From positions 22,327 through 86,326 of the forward strand of contig CAWVXY010000009.1 of the NCBI GenBank assembly GCA_963934295.1: a stretch of 64,000 nucleotides of DNA, read 5' to 3'. This stretch comes from Seribacter sp963934295. Lineage in GTDB: Bacteria; Verrucomicrobiota; Verrucomicrobiia; Opitutales; Seribacteraceae. Of the stretch, positions 1-9,137 are shown in pieces. The notes under the pieces are model-generated. The model saw nothing but the letters and a program-made list of their open reading frames with translations. It was not told the origin of the DNA and made no database searches. Within the stretch, counting starts at the first letter, position 1. Every line of letters begins with the position of its first letter. Both the position numbers and the translations under genes were made by a program.

Positions 1-353
1 GCTTCTTCAGGAACGGTTGGGTCATAAAACAGAAGCAATTCATTTATTGGATCCGTTTCGGTTTGAGGAAAGATTTTGTCATGATCGGGAATCGTTTCAT
101 GAAAAGTGGTATCCGGAACAATAACAACAACCGGCAATTGTGTAAGATCGATAGGTTTTTTGGGATCACCAATGGTTACTCCGTAAAAATTAAGTAACTG
201 CGAACAACGAACCGGGTCCACATAGCTTAAGCGAATTCGTTCAGACATCATTTCGACCTGAGGATTTGTTTTCCCCCGATCACCTTGCCCAACAAGTTTA
301 CCTGAATGAACAAAAAAATGGATAAATATAAAAATGGATAAATATGTTTTCAT
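1..353 (-). CDS. Secreted protein of unknown function (3' end beyond window)
   Basis: Read leftwards from the ATG at 353, the frame stays open to the window edge (117 codons), so the C-terminus is missing. The first 20 or so residues have a short basic start and a hydrophobic run (YLSIFIFIHFFVH), which fits a Sec signal peptide. The rest of the visible part is soluble, with short hydrophobic strands such as PVVVIVP. I recognise no domain. It begins 8 nt after the stop codon of the MscS-type channel gene, so it is probably the last visible gene of the same leftward operon. Confidence 0.6.
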   Translation of the reverse strand, partial: MKTYLSIFIFIHFFVHSGKLVGQGDRGKTNPQVEMMSERIRLSYVDPVRCSQLLNFYGVTIGDPKKPIDLTQLPVVVIVPDTTFHETIPDHDKIFPQTETDPINELLLFYDPTVPEE

Positions 354-361
354 TATAAATT

Positions 362-1921
362 CTATTTTTTAACTGTAGGATTGGATGGTGTAGGAAAAAA
401 ATCGGAGAAAAATGTCTGAATTGTCTGGCCAACTCCGCTCTTTTTTAAAGGTGTTACTGAAGTTTTTTCTTCATTACGAACCCTCCACTTTGTTTTCATA
501 ATTCGATCCTGCCCCAGAACCATTTTTTCATTTAACAATGATAAGAAATCTCCACTTTGAGCTGCCAGTTGGGCAATCATACTGGAATCGAATTCAAAAA
601 TAACACAATCAGTCAGAGCTGTTATTGTTGAATTCCGAGAACCTTTTTTCAGAACTCCTTCCTCGCCAAAATGGGAACCGGATTCCAAGCGTTCAACCTT
701 TGCTTTATTACCGATTCCTGAAACTTCAATCGATGAACAAAGTAATCCCTCGGCAAGAAAATAAAAAGATTCTCCAACATTACCCTGACGATACAAAACC
801 TCTCCTTCTTTCAGATCTTTTCTGGAAGCATTTTTTATAAGTGCGACACGATCATCATCCTCTAAAAGATCAAATAATTTGCTCCGATCAATTGCCTCGT
901 CAAAACTTGCGTCATGAGTCGAAGGAATTAAGGGGTACTTTGAACTATCGTTCCAGAAAACCATTTCTTTTTCCATCGACGGGGAGAGTCCCGCTCGGGC
1001 AAGATGCTCGATCACACTTTTATTAACGATATGCCTGGATTCCTTGGGGGAAATATTAACGGGTAGAATAAAAAACCTTACTTCATATTTTTGCCCACCC
1101 GATAAAGCTTCATCCAATCGGACTTCAGGAACGGGGTCAGTCAGAATTCTTTCATTATCAGCAAGTGCCCGAACTCCTGACATCAAAACCCTGATAGCAC
1201 GATCTGGAGATACAGAATAATCGAGCATGAAATTCAAATCTATTCGGAAGTGAGGTCGGGGTTGCATGTAGTTAGTTAAAATGGCTTCCCCCATTTTATT
1301 GTTTGGAACCACCACCATATTCTTTTCAGTCGTTTTCAACCGAGTGGTTCTCCAGTTAATTTCGATTACTTGGCCAACAATATGAGTCTCTCTTCGATTT
1401 TGATGAACCATAACCCAGTCACCAATTCGAAAAGATTTTTCAATATGCATCGATAAACCAATAAACACATCAAGAATCACATTTCGAAGCGCAATGCCAA
1501 TAACGATGCTTACCACCCCTGACGTTGCCCAGATTCCAGTAACGGACTGATCAAAAACGGTGGCAAGCACTCCCACCACCATAACCACAAAAACACAGAG
1601 TGCCGTCACGTCCTTAGGCAAGCGAGGGACAGGGCGACCTGAAATACCAGCAATCAATCCGTCCCATACAAAAACAGTGATTAATCTCTGGGCAAGAAAA
1701 GCAGTCGACACCCATAACCCAATTTGACTGCCATACTCTACGATATCCCTTACAACCAAGGATGCATTTCCCAGAAAACGAATAAACAACTCTTCTTTAC
1801 TCGCTATCGAAACCAAAAAGAAAAGAAAGAAAGAGAGTGGAATCCACAATCTCTTAAAAAGAAAGACCGCTGGGATTTCCTGCCTAGCCTGAATGTTGTA
1901 CTCCTTCACCATCCATATCAC
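362..1921 (-). CDS. MscS-family mechanosensitive channel with C-terminal cyclic-nucleotide-binding domain
   Basis: Inner-membrane channel predicted to open on membrane tension or ligand binding. The 519-residue product has several hydrophobic segments in residues 20-155. An MscS pore/beta-domain core follows at about 130-330, with the family pattern LRNVILDVFIGLSMHIE(K) near 145-161, then SFRIGDWV and a beta-domain stretch ending VVVPNNKM. A cNMP-binding domain fills about 350-475 (EGEVLYRQG then SGSHFGEEG). The combination corresponds to bacterial cyclic-nucleotide-gated MscS-like channels; the actual ligand is unknown. The start overlaps the upstream small gene by 38 nt; an in-frame ATG at 1912 would shorten the overlap to 29 nt. 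The unusually long overlap suggests translational coupling. Confidence 0.9.
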   Translation of the reverse strand: MIWMVKEYNIQARQEIPAVFLFKRLWIPLSFFLFFLVSIASKEELFIRFLGNASLVVRDIVEYGSQIGLWVSTAFLAQRLITVFVWDGLIAGISGRPVPRLPKDVTALCVFVVMVVGVLATVFDQSVTGIWATSGVVSIVIGIALRNVILDVFIGLSMHIEKSFRIGDWVMVHQNRRETHIVGQVIEINWRTTRLKTTEKNMVVVPNNKMGEAILTNYMQPRPHFRIDLNFMLDYSVSPDRAIRVLMSGVRALADNERILTDPVPEVRLDEALSGGQKYEVRFFILPVNISPKESRHIVNKSVIEHLARAGLSPSMEKEMVFWNDSSKYPLIPSTHDASFDEAIDRSKLFDLLEDDDRVALIKNASRKDLKEGEVLYRQGNVGESFYFLAEGLLCSSIEVSGIGNKAKVERLESGSHFGEEGVLKKGSRNSTITALTDCVIFEFDSSMIAQLAAQSGDFLSLLNEKMVLGQDRIMKTKWRVRNEEKTSVTPLKKSGVGQTIQTFFSDFFPTPSNPTVKK

Positions 1922-2162
1922 CTATTAAACCCTTATCCCGAAAAACGGACTCCTCATAATTTTTCATCAACCTTGCCATCATTGCGAATTTGGGAATGGG
2001 TACCTGTTCGCCATCATGATGAATGACTTCGAGCATCGCTGACAAACTTTGATTCACAAACTGATTAAAGTTGTAAGCATCGCCAAGATTCGAACAAACA
2101 CCCTTAATTTGATCGAAGGTCTGCTCTGGAACCCGAATTGTAACCGTTTTTCCCTTTGCCAT
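1884..2162 (-). CDS. Small ribbon-helix-helix-like protein
   Basis: The 92-residue protein begins with a basic strand-like segment (KGKTVTIRVPEQTFDQI) followed by helical segments, which resembles CopG/Arc-type ribbon-helix-helix proteins that dimerise and bind DNA; this assignment is by pattern only. Its 3' end overlaps the MscS-type channel gene, so the two are cotranscribed and possibly coupled. It could regulate the operon, or be a small partner protein unrelated to DNA binding. A short perfect inverted repeat lies about 30 nt upstream of its ATG. Confidence 0.65.
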   Translation of the reverse strand: MAKGKTVTIRVPEQTFDQIKGVCSNLGDAYNFNQFVNQSLSAMLEVIHHDGEQVPIPKFAMMARLMKNYEESVFRDKGLIGDMDGEGVQHSG

Positions 2163-2192
2163 TTAGTAAAGAATACAAAAGCTTCATTTTAA

Positions 2193-2203
2193 TTGCATTG
2201 CAA
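2193..2203. promoter_or_regulatory. Short palindrome TTGCATTGCAA in divergent promoter region
   Basis: The 199-nt A+T-rich gap between the RHH-like gene (leftward) and the DUF1501 gene (rightward) must hold two divergent promoters. It contains a perfect 5+1+5 inverted repeat about 30 nt upstream of the RHH-like ATG, a plausible site for an autoregulating RHH dimer. The repeat is short and could be chance. Confidence 0.2.
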
Positions 2204-2361
2204 GACTTAAATATAATTGTAATAAAAATTATATTATACATTGCACACATATGCACTTTACTATGAAAAAATAATTAATAAATATGTCCAAATATAGCTT
2301 GATTGGATATTACTTAATAATAGAATCATAACATTCAGTAAAAAATCGAACATAAGGTCTA

Positions 2362-3681
2362 ATGAAAAAAAATAAATGTTTTGAATTGCCCAGCCATTTT
2401 TCTCGTCGTGAATTTATGCATGTTGGATTTATAGGGGGCTTAGGTCTTTCCCTTGCAGATTTTTTAAGATTAAAATCACATGGAGCTCAAAAATTTTACC
2501 AATCCAAGGAAGGGAAAGCCAAAAGCGTAATCCACATCTACTTACCCGGAGGAATGGCCCATCAGGAATCATGGGACCCGAAACCTTATGCCCCTCTTGA
2601 ATACAGAGGTCCTTTCAAAAGTATTCCCACCAAAATCCCAGGGGTGCACTTCAGTGAACATTTTAAAGAATCCGCAAAAATAGCGGACAAAATTACTATC
2701 TGTCGCTCCATGAGTCATGGCGAGGCGGCTCACGAACGGGGTACTCATAATATGTTCACTGGTTATCGCCCCAGTCCTGCCCTTTCCTACCCAAGTATTG
2801 GCTCTGTGGTTTCGCATGAATTTGGTTCTCGGGAGAATCTTCCTCCTTATGTTTGTATTCCCAAAGTGCCTAACGAATTTGCGGGAAGTGGATATTTAAG
2901 TTCGTCCTATGGTCCATTCGGATTGGGTGGAGACCCTGCAAAGGGAGATTTTAAAGTTAAGGACCTTACTTTACCAAACGGAATAACCGAGGATCGTTTT
3001 AACAAGCGTAGGTCTCTATTGAACACCGTGGACGATCACTTCAGGCAGATGGAGAAATCGGATGCGCTCAGTTCAATGGATAATTTTTATAATGATGCTT
3101 ATTCCTTAATCAGTTCGAAAGAGGCTCGAGAAGCGTTCGATATGAAAAAAGAAAGCGATAAGACCAAAGAACGTTATGGAAAAAATGAAGCCGGACAAAG
3201 AATGCTTCTTTCTCGCCGCTTGGTTGAGTCAGGTGTGCGTTTTGTATCGATGACTTACGGAGGATGGGATATGCACTCCAATATCGACAAGGGATTTCTT
3301 AAACATGGCCCGGATTTGGACAAAGCCTATGCCACCTTAATCTCGGATCTTGATGAGCGTGGTTTACTAGATAGTACATTAGTGATGATGACTTCAGAGT
3401 TTGGAAGAACACCTAAGATCAATAAGACCAATGGACGCGATCATTACCCCAGGGTTTTCAGTATTGCACTTGCAGGTGGTGGAATTACTCGTGGTCAAGT
3501 ATACGGATCATCCGATGCATTTGCCACCGCACCGGAAGACAATCCGCTATCCGTGGAAGATTTAGCCACCACAGTTTATGATCGATTAGGTATTGTGGCG
3601 GATAAAGAATTAATGGCACCGGGGGATCGTCCTATCGAAATTGTGGATGGCGGAAAAGTTATCAAGGATCTGTTGGCCTGA
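2362..3681 (+). CDS. DUF1501 family exported protein (Tat signal)
   Basis: The product has 439 residues. The N-terminus carries a twin-arginine motif (SRREFMHVGF) followed by a hydrophobic stretch, so export in folded form by the Tat system is expected. The body fits DUF1501, which belongs to the alkaline-phosphatase/sulfatase superfamily: conserved pieces seen include HIYLPGGMAHQESWDPK, RTPSEFGR-like SEFGRTPKIN, and GRDHYP near the C-terminus. In Planctomycetota and Verrucomicrobiota, DUF1501 genes are usually paired with DUF1549/DUF1553 genes, as here. The substrate is unknown. It is the first gene of a four-gene rightward cluster reaching 12026. Confidence 0.92.
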   Translation: MKKNKCFELPSHFSRREFMHVGFIGGLGLSLADFLRLKSHGAQKFYQSKEGKAKSVIHIYLPGGMAHQESWDPKPYAPLEYRGPFKSIPTKIPGVHFSEHFKESAKIADKITICRSMSHGEAAHERGTHNMFTGYRPSPALSYPSIGSVVSHEFGSRENLPPYVCIPKVPNEFAGSGYLSSSYGPFGLGGDPAKGDFKVKDLTLPNGITEDRFNKRRSLLNTVDDHFRQMEKSDALSSMDNFYNDAYSLISSKEAREAFDMKKESDKTKERYGKNEAGQRMLLSRRLVESGVRFVSMTYGGWDMHSNIDKGFLKHGPDLDKAYATLISDLDERGLLDSTLVMMTSEFGRTPKINKTNGRDHYPRVFSIALAGGGITRGQVYGSSDAFATAPEDNPLSVEDLATTVYDRLGIVADKELMAPGDRPIEIVDGGKVIKDLLA

Positions 3682-3741
3682 TTTTCTCTGAGTGTATTTC
3701 CTCAATTGGTTCTCTCGACTTGGACTAATTTGCCATCCGTT

Positions 3742-3762
3742 AATTTGCTCGCCCAGCAAATT
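3742..3762 (+). terminator. 8-bp stem-loop between the DUF1501 and PPC genes
   Basis: AATTTGCT and AGCAAATT form a perfect 8-bp stem around a 5-nt loop (CGCCC), followed by CTTTTAA. It sits 60 nt after the DUF1501 stop and 20 nt before the PPC gene ATG. The weak U-tract suggests partial termination or a processing/stability hairpin inside the operon rather than a strong terminator. Confidence 0.4.
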
Positions 3763-3782
3763 CTTTTAACCTAATTAAGCCC

Positions 3783-6221
3783 ATGAAATTTCTAGCCCGC
3801 CTAGTTTTTATTCTTATAATATCCTCAGCTTCTTTACTTCATGCTGCTGAACCTCTCATCACAAATGTTTTACCTCGGGGTGGGCAGGCAGGTTCCGAAC
3901 TGGATGTTACGATTTCTGGGAATCGTCTCAAGGATAGCAAAGAAATATTTTTTTACGGAAAAGGCATCACCGCATTCGATGTAAAAGCGACCAATGATAA
4001 ATCCGTTCAAGCCAAATTTAAAATTTCCAAGGACGCAGAACTTGGTCAGCATGAGTTAAGACTTAGAACCAAGTCGGGTATTAGCACTCTTAAAACTTTT
4101 TGGGTTGGACCCTACCCTAACTTAGCTGAAAAAGAACCTAATACCTCTTTTGAAGATGCTCAAAAAATTACGATCAACCACACAATCAACGGTGTAGTTA
4201 AAAACGAAGATGTTGATTACTTTGAATTCAATGCAACCAAGGACCAGAGAATCTCATTAGAAATCGAAGCCATCCGTCTCTCGGGTCCTCTCTTTGACCC
4301 ATACATCGCTATTCTTGATTCAAATCGATTTGAAGTCGCAACATCCGATGATACAGAACTTCTTCTTCAAGACGGTACTCTCAGTACTATTATCCCAAAA
4401 TCCGGTAAGTATTTTGTAGAAGTAAGGGAATCATCCTATCGAGGGGGGAATAATTTCTATTACCGACTTCACATTGGAGATTTCCCAAGACCTTTAATTG
4501 CTTTTCCTTCTGGGGGACAGGCTGGTAAGTTACTCGAGGTAACTTTTATGGGCGATCCAACCGGCCCCATAAAAAAGAAGATTCAATTACCAAGTGAAGA
4601 AAACCTTGGATTTGGATATCGTGTTGAACAAAATGGTTCGATCGCTCCTGCTCCCAATGCAATCCGGGTCTGCGAATTCCCCTCGATTTTAGAAAATGAG
4701 CCCAATGATGGCCTAAGAACAGCAAATGTAACTGAGCTTACCCTCCCATTGGCTTTTGATGGAATTATCGAAAAAGAAAAGGATGTGGATTTCTTCAAGT
4801 TTAAAGCCAAGAAGGGACAGAAATTCAATATTTATGCCCATGCTCAATCGATTGGATCTCCCCTCGACCCGGTTTTAAATTTATATGATGACAAAGGAAA
4901 GAGCATTAAGGGAAGCGACGATGCAAACAATGGCCGTGACAGCTTGATCACCATTACCATCCCCAAGGACGGAAACTACACCCTTCGTGTACGCGATCAT
5001 CTATATGCGGGCGGAGAGCGTTTTGTCTACAGGCTCGAGGCCCATCCCTTTTCACCACAGGTGATTGCATCCATACCCATGTTTGGCAACCGCGATACTC
5101 AATCCAGGCAGATGATTCCAGTTGCCCGGGGAAATAAAGCCGCCACCGCCCTGAATCTTTCCCGTAAAAATTTCAGTGGTGAGCTTGAGGTACTTGCAGA
5201 AAACTTACCCGTCGGAGTAACCATGCGGGTACCCAAAGCCCCTTCCAATTTCAATTCCGTACCGGTTGTTTTTGAAGCAAGCCCAGATGCCCCACTGGAT
5301 CAGAGACTGGTGAACTTGAAAATCAAACACACTTCGAAATCAGGAAATATTATTGAGGGGAATTTCAACCACAATGTGGCATTAGTTTATGGGCCTCCGA
5401 ATAATCGTACCTACTACGAGAGTACATTTAAGCACCTGAGCGTGGGCGTTGTTGAAAAAGTTCCCTTCTCGATTTTGATTCATCCACCCGCCACCCCAAT
5501 TGTGCGTGGAGGTTCGGTTAATCTGAAAGTTGAAGCGATTCGGGATACCAATTTCACTGCACCTATTACTCTTCGTATTCAAACCCGCCCCCCAGGGATT
5601 GGAGCAAAAGGAACGGTCTCAATCGCCAAAGACAAATCAACCGCTTATTACTCTCTTACTGCAAATGGTGGTACATCACTTGGCGACTGGGATATCGCGA
5701 TTCAGGGCGAAGCAAATAACGGAAACGGAATACAATTAGCCTCCTCTCAACTGACCCCTATTAGCGTGGAGGATCCTTATTTATCAATCAAGATAAACAT
5801 GGCTGCAATTGAAAGAGGTAAAGAAGGCGAAATTATTTGCGACCTTGATATCAAACGTCCATTCGAAGGAATGGCTTCGCTTTCGATCCGTGGGCTCCCT
5901 GCATTTGCAACCACCACAGATCAGGAATTTGATGCCAACGCAACACAGGTTATTTTCCCGATCAAAACAGAGGAAAAAGTTCGGGTTGGTATAACCAAGA
6001 ATTTATTCTGCTTTGCCAAAGTTCCTTTCAAAGGAAATAAGATCACTCATACCGTCGGACAAGGCGGACAAATTAGAATTGATAAACCCCCACCCAAGCC
6101 GAAGACGAAACCTAAGTCAGATTTGATTGTGGCCGTAAAAAAACCGGTTGAAGCAAAAACCAAAAAGAAGCCATTGAGCAGACTTGAACAGCTCAGGCTC
6201 GCGAAAAGAGGAGGGAATTAG
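3783..6221 (+). CDS. Exported protein with pre-peptidase C-terminal (PPC) domains
   Basis: The 812-residue product has a signal peptide (residues 1-21, cleavage near LLHAAEP). After it comes a TIG/IPT-like beta segment (about 24-108), then a first PPC-like domain opened by EKEPNTSFEDAQKI (about 117-220) and a second opened by ENEPNDGLRTAN (about 303-420). Both show the DVDYFEF / DVDFFKF core followed by a Tyr-rich terminal strand. The rest is beta-rich and the C-terminus is a Lys/Pro-rich tail. PPC domains bind or support extracellular polymers or partner enzymes. It lies between DUF1501 and DUF1549/DUF1553 genes and ends 5 nt before the next ATG, so it is likely a structural partner of their exported complex. 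Confidence 0.88.
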   Translation: MKFLARLVFILIISSASLLHAAEPLITNVLPRGGQAGSELDVTISGNRLKDSKEIFFYGKGITAFDVKATNDKSVQAKFKISKDAELGQHELRLRTKSGISTLKTFWVGPYPNLAEKEPNTSFEDAQKITINHTINGVVKNEDVDYFEFNATKDQRISLEIEAIRLSGPLFDPYIAILDSNRFEVATSDDTELLLQDGTLSTIIPKSGKYFVEVRESSYRGGNNFYYRLHIGDFPRPLIAFPSGGQAGKLLEVTFMGDPTGPIKKKIQLPSEENLGFGYRVEQNGSIAPAPNAIRVCEFPSILENEPNDGLRTANVTELTLPLAFDGIIEKEKDVDFFKFKAKKGQKFNIYAHAQSIGSPLDPVLNLYDDKGKSIKGSDDANNGRDSLITITIPKDGNYTLRVRDHLYAGGERFVYRLEAHPFSPQVIASIPMFGNRDTQSRQMIPVARGNKAATALNLSRKNFSGELEVLAENLPVGVTMRVPKAPSNFNSVPVVFEASPDAPLDQRLVNLKIKHTSKSGNIIEGNFNHNVALVYGPPNNRTYYESTFKHLSVGVVEKVPFSILIHPPATPIVRGGSVNLKVEAIRDTNFTAPITLRIQTRPPGIGAKGTVSIAKDKSTAYYSLTANGGTSLGDWDIAIQGEANNGNGIQLASSQLTPISVEDPYLSIKINMAAIERGKEGEIICDLDIKRPFEGMASLSIRGLPAFATTTDQEFDANATQVIFPIKTEEKVRVGITKNLFCFAKVPFKGNKITHTVGQGGQIRIDKPPPKPKTKPKSDLIVAVKKPVEAKTKKKPLSRLEQLRLAKRGGN

Positions 6222-6226
6222 GAATC

Positions 6227-9100
6227 ATGCTCAAATGTCTTCATAGTCTTGGTATAATAATATTCTCCATCAGTTCGTTTGCTTTATTTTCCGAAAATAA
6301 TTCTAATATAAAAGCAGATCTTAGCACGACTCCACCGGCGGAAAAATCGATCTCTGTAAAAGTAGAAAATCCGGTACCGGTTGCACCGGATTTCCATAAG
6401 CAAGTACGTCCCATTCTGGAAGCATCCTGTATCGAATGCCATGGGGTTGAAAAACAAAAAGGTGATTTACGGATGGACACCCTGGCCAATCTGTTAAAAG
6501 GAGGAGATTCAGGCCCCGCAATTGTCCCCGGTAATATTGATGAAAGCATCCTGCTTGAGAGAATTTTTCTCCCCGCGGATGATGATGAAATAATGCCCCC
6601 CGAAAATGGCCCCCTTTCCTTGAATCAGCAGGATATTTTAAAGAGATGGATCATTACGGGTGCAAATTGGCCAAAGGGTGTTCAATTATTTCCCGTTTCC
6701 AAGCAGGAACTCGCCCTTCGAAAAAAAGCGGAGTCCAAAAAGCTGGTCAGTTTACAAATTCATCCTAAACAAATCAGTCTATCTACAAAAGAGGATTTCA
6801 ATTCATTTATTGTGGTAGCCAAATACGATGATGATGTAACCAGAGATGTAACCAAGGAATCCACCTTGTCACTGAGCGACGAAAAGATCGCACAACTAGA
6901 AAACCATACCATCTCACCAGTTAAAGATGGCAAAGCCACACTCAAAGCAAGTTTTCATAACCTGAATACTGAACTATTGATCGAGGTCAAAGATGCCCAG
7001 GCGGAGAGGCCCGTTAGCTTTAACCTCGATGTAATGCCCGTTTTCTTAAAGGCAGGTTGTAATACTGGATCCTGCCATGGATCTGCCCGTGGTCAGGATC
7101 GCTTTATGCTTTCCCTTTTTGGGTATGATGCCAAGGGTGATCATCACCGTATAACCCGGGAACAGGGAACAAGGCGGATCAACTTGGCTATTCCTGAAGA
7201 AAGTATGCTGGTGGAAAAAGCCATCGCAGCTGTTCCACACACAGGGGGTAAACTATTTGAAAAAAACAGTGACCATTGGCACACATTGGTCAATTGGCTA
7301 AAAAGAGGAGCACCGGAGGATCCAAAAGATATTGCCAAGCCCACTGATCTAGAACTTCTCCCTAAAAGCCTTCTGCTTGAAGGAAAGGGTGCAAAGCAGC
7401 AAATGATGGTGATTGCTCATTATTCGGATGGAACCACTCGTGATGTAACTTCCTTGTCCGTATTCCAATCCAATAATGATGTCTCCGCAAATGTTGATAA
7501 AAATGGAATCGTTACTGCGGAGAAAAGAGGTGAAGCTTTTATTACCGCTCGGTTTGATGTTTTTACAAAGGGAACCCAGGCCATTGTGATACCGGAAGAT
7601 TTACAATATAAAAAGCCTTCTCTTTCTACTAATAATTATATCGACGACCTGGTGCATGATAAACTGCATAAACTAAGAATTTATCCTTCTGAACTTTGCT
7701 CGGATGAGGTTTTCTTAAGAAGAGTGTACTTGGATGTAGCAGGTGCGGTTCCGGATGCAGAAACGACCGCAAAATTCCTCAAAGATTCGAATGCGAATAA
7801 GAGGGAACGGGTCATTGATCAACTTTTAGACCGGAAAGAATTCACCGATATGTGGGTTATGAAATTTGCGGAACTTCTCCAAATTCGAACCGATGATAAT
7901 AACGGAGTCAGTTATAAATCAACCCTGCTCTATTTCAATTGGATCAAGGATCGAATCGCCAATAATATGCCGATGGATCAAATTGTACGTGAATTACTTA
8001 CCGCAAAAGGGGGAACTTTTGTGAGTCCGGCCACGAATTACTACCAGATCGAACGGGACAATTTAAAAATTACAGAAAATGTGGCTCAGGTCTTTATGGG
8101 AATGAGGATTCAGTGTGCTCAGTGTCACGATCATCCATTTGATCAGTGGACTCAGGATGATTACTATTCATTCGCCTCTTTCTTTAGCCAAGTTGGTCGT
8201 AAACGGGGTGCGGATCCGAGGGAATCGATTATTTACAACCGTAATAGTGGTGAGATTAACCACCCGATTCATAAAAAGCCTATGCCACCAAAATTCCTTG
8301 GTGGGGAAACACCTTTAATCAAAAAAGGAACTGATCGAAGAAAGGTTTTGGCTGATTGGCTGGCTTCTCCTGATAATCCATTTTTTGCCCGCAATTTAGC
8401 CAATATTGTTTGGTCTCATTTCTTCGGACAGGGAATCATTGAGCCTGTGGATGATGTGCGAATTTCCAACCCGCCCTCCAATCCTGAACTTCTCGATAAA
8501 TTGGCCAGCCAATTCACAGAATATAATTATGATTTTAAAAAACTTGTTCGTGATGTCTGTAATTCCAGGGCTTATCAATTAAGTACGCGAACAAATCCAT
8601 CCAACGAGGATGACCTGCGAAACTTTGCCCGTGCACAACTTCGTAGGATGCGGGCCGAAGTTCTTCTCGATGTAATCTCGCAGGTAACCAAGACGAAGAA
8701 CAAATTCCAGGGCCTGCCATTGGGTGCCCGGGCTCTGCAAATCGCCGATGGTCGATTCAGCAATTACTTTCTGACCACATTTGGCCGGGCGACCAGGGAG
8801 ACAGTTTGCTCATGCGAAGTTGTGATGGAGCCAAATATGTCTCAGGCACTTCATCTTTTAAATGGAGATGTGACCAACAGCCGAATAAATCAGGGGAAGG
8901 TAGTTCAAACGATGCTGAAGGACGGTAAATCTCCGGCATTAATAATCGATGATCTCTACCTACGATGTTACTCACGACTTCCCCGGGGAGATGAAAAAGC
9001 AAATTTATTGGCATCCATAGACACTGAAAATCCGACAGAAAGTCTGACGGATATTTTTTGGGCTCTTTTGAACTCAAAAGAATTTATCTTTAACCACTGA
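6227..9100 (+). CDS. DUF1549/DUF1553 protein with planctomycete-type cytochrome C domain
   Basis: The 957-residue exported protein has a signal peptide (about 1-22). A planctomycete cytochrome C domain carries a CxxCH haem site (CIECH, residues 68-72). A bacterial Ig-like (BIG2) stretch follows, then a second Cys/His motif (CNTGSCHG), another BIG2-like region, DUF1549 (from about 470, with RRVYLDVAGAVPD) and DUF1553 (C-terminal third, with RMRAEVLLDVISQV). A further CxxCH (CAQCHDHPF) lies between the last two. The start follows a strong Shine-Dalgarno run (GAGGAGGG) 5 nt after the PPC gene. The family is thought to act in extracytoplasmic redox or polymer breakdown with DUF1501 partners, but no reaction is established. 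Confidence 0.93.
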   Translation: MLKCLHSLGIIIFSISSFALFSENNSNIKADLSTTPPAEKSISVKVENPVPVAPDFHKQVRPILEASCIECHGVEKQKGDLRMDTLANLLKGGDSGPAIVPGNIDESILLERIFLPADDDEIMPPENGPLSLNQQDILKRWIITGANWPKGVQLFPVSKQELALRKKAESKKLVSLQIHPKQISLSTKEDFNSFIVVAKYDDDVTRDVTKESTLSLSDEKIAQLENHTISPVKDGKATLKASFHNLNTELLIEVKDAQAERPVSFNLDVMPVFLKAGCNTGSCHGSARGQDRFMLSLFGYDAKGDHHRITREQGTRRINLAIPEESMLVEKAIAAVPHTGGKLFEKNSDHWHTLVNWLKRGAPEDPKDIAKPTDLELLPKSLLLEGKGAKQQMMVIAHYSDGTTRDVTSLSVFQSNNDVSANVDKNGIVTAEKRGEAFITARFDVFTKGTQAIVIPEDLQYKKPSLSTNNYIDDLVHDKLHKLRIYPSELCSDEVFLRRVYLDVAGAVPDAETTAKFLKDSNANKRERVIDQLLDRKEFTDMWVMKFAELLQIRTDDNNGVSYKSTLLYFNWIKDRIANNMPMDQIVRELLTAKGGTFVSPATNYYQIERDNLKITENVAQVFMGMRIQCAQCHDHPFDQWTQDDYYSFASFFSQVGRKRGADPRESIIYNRNSGEINHPIHKKPMPPKFLGGETPLIKKGTDRRKVLADWLASPDNPFFARNLANIVWSHFFGQGIIEPVDDVRISNPPSNPELLDKLASQFTEYNYDFKKLVRDVCNSRAYQLSTRTNPSNEDDLRNFARAQLRRMRAEVLLDVISQVTKTKNKFQGLPLGARALQIADGRFSNYFLTTFGRATRETVCSCEVVMEPNMSQALHLLNGDVTNSRINQGKVVQTMLKDGKSPALIIDDLYLRCYSRLPRGDEKANLLASIDTENPTESLTDIFWALLNSKEFIFNH

Positions 9101-9137
9101 TTACTTCGAACCCGAAATAATGTTTTTTTCGTTAGGC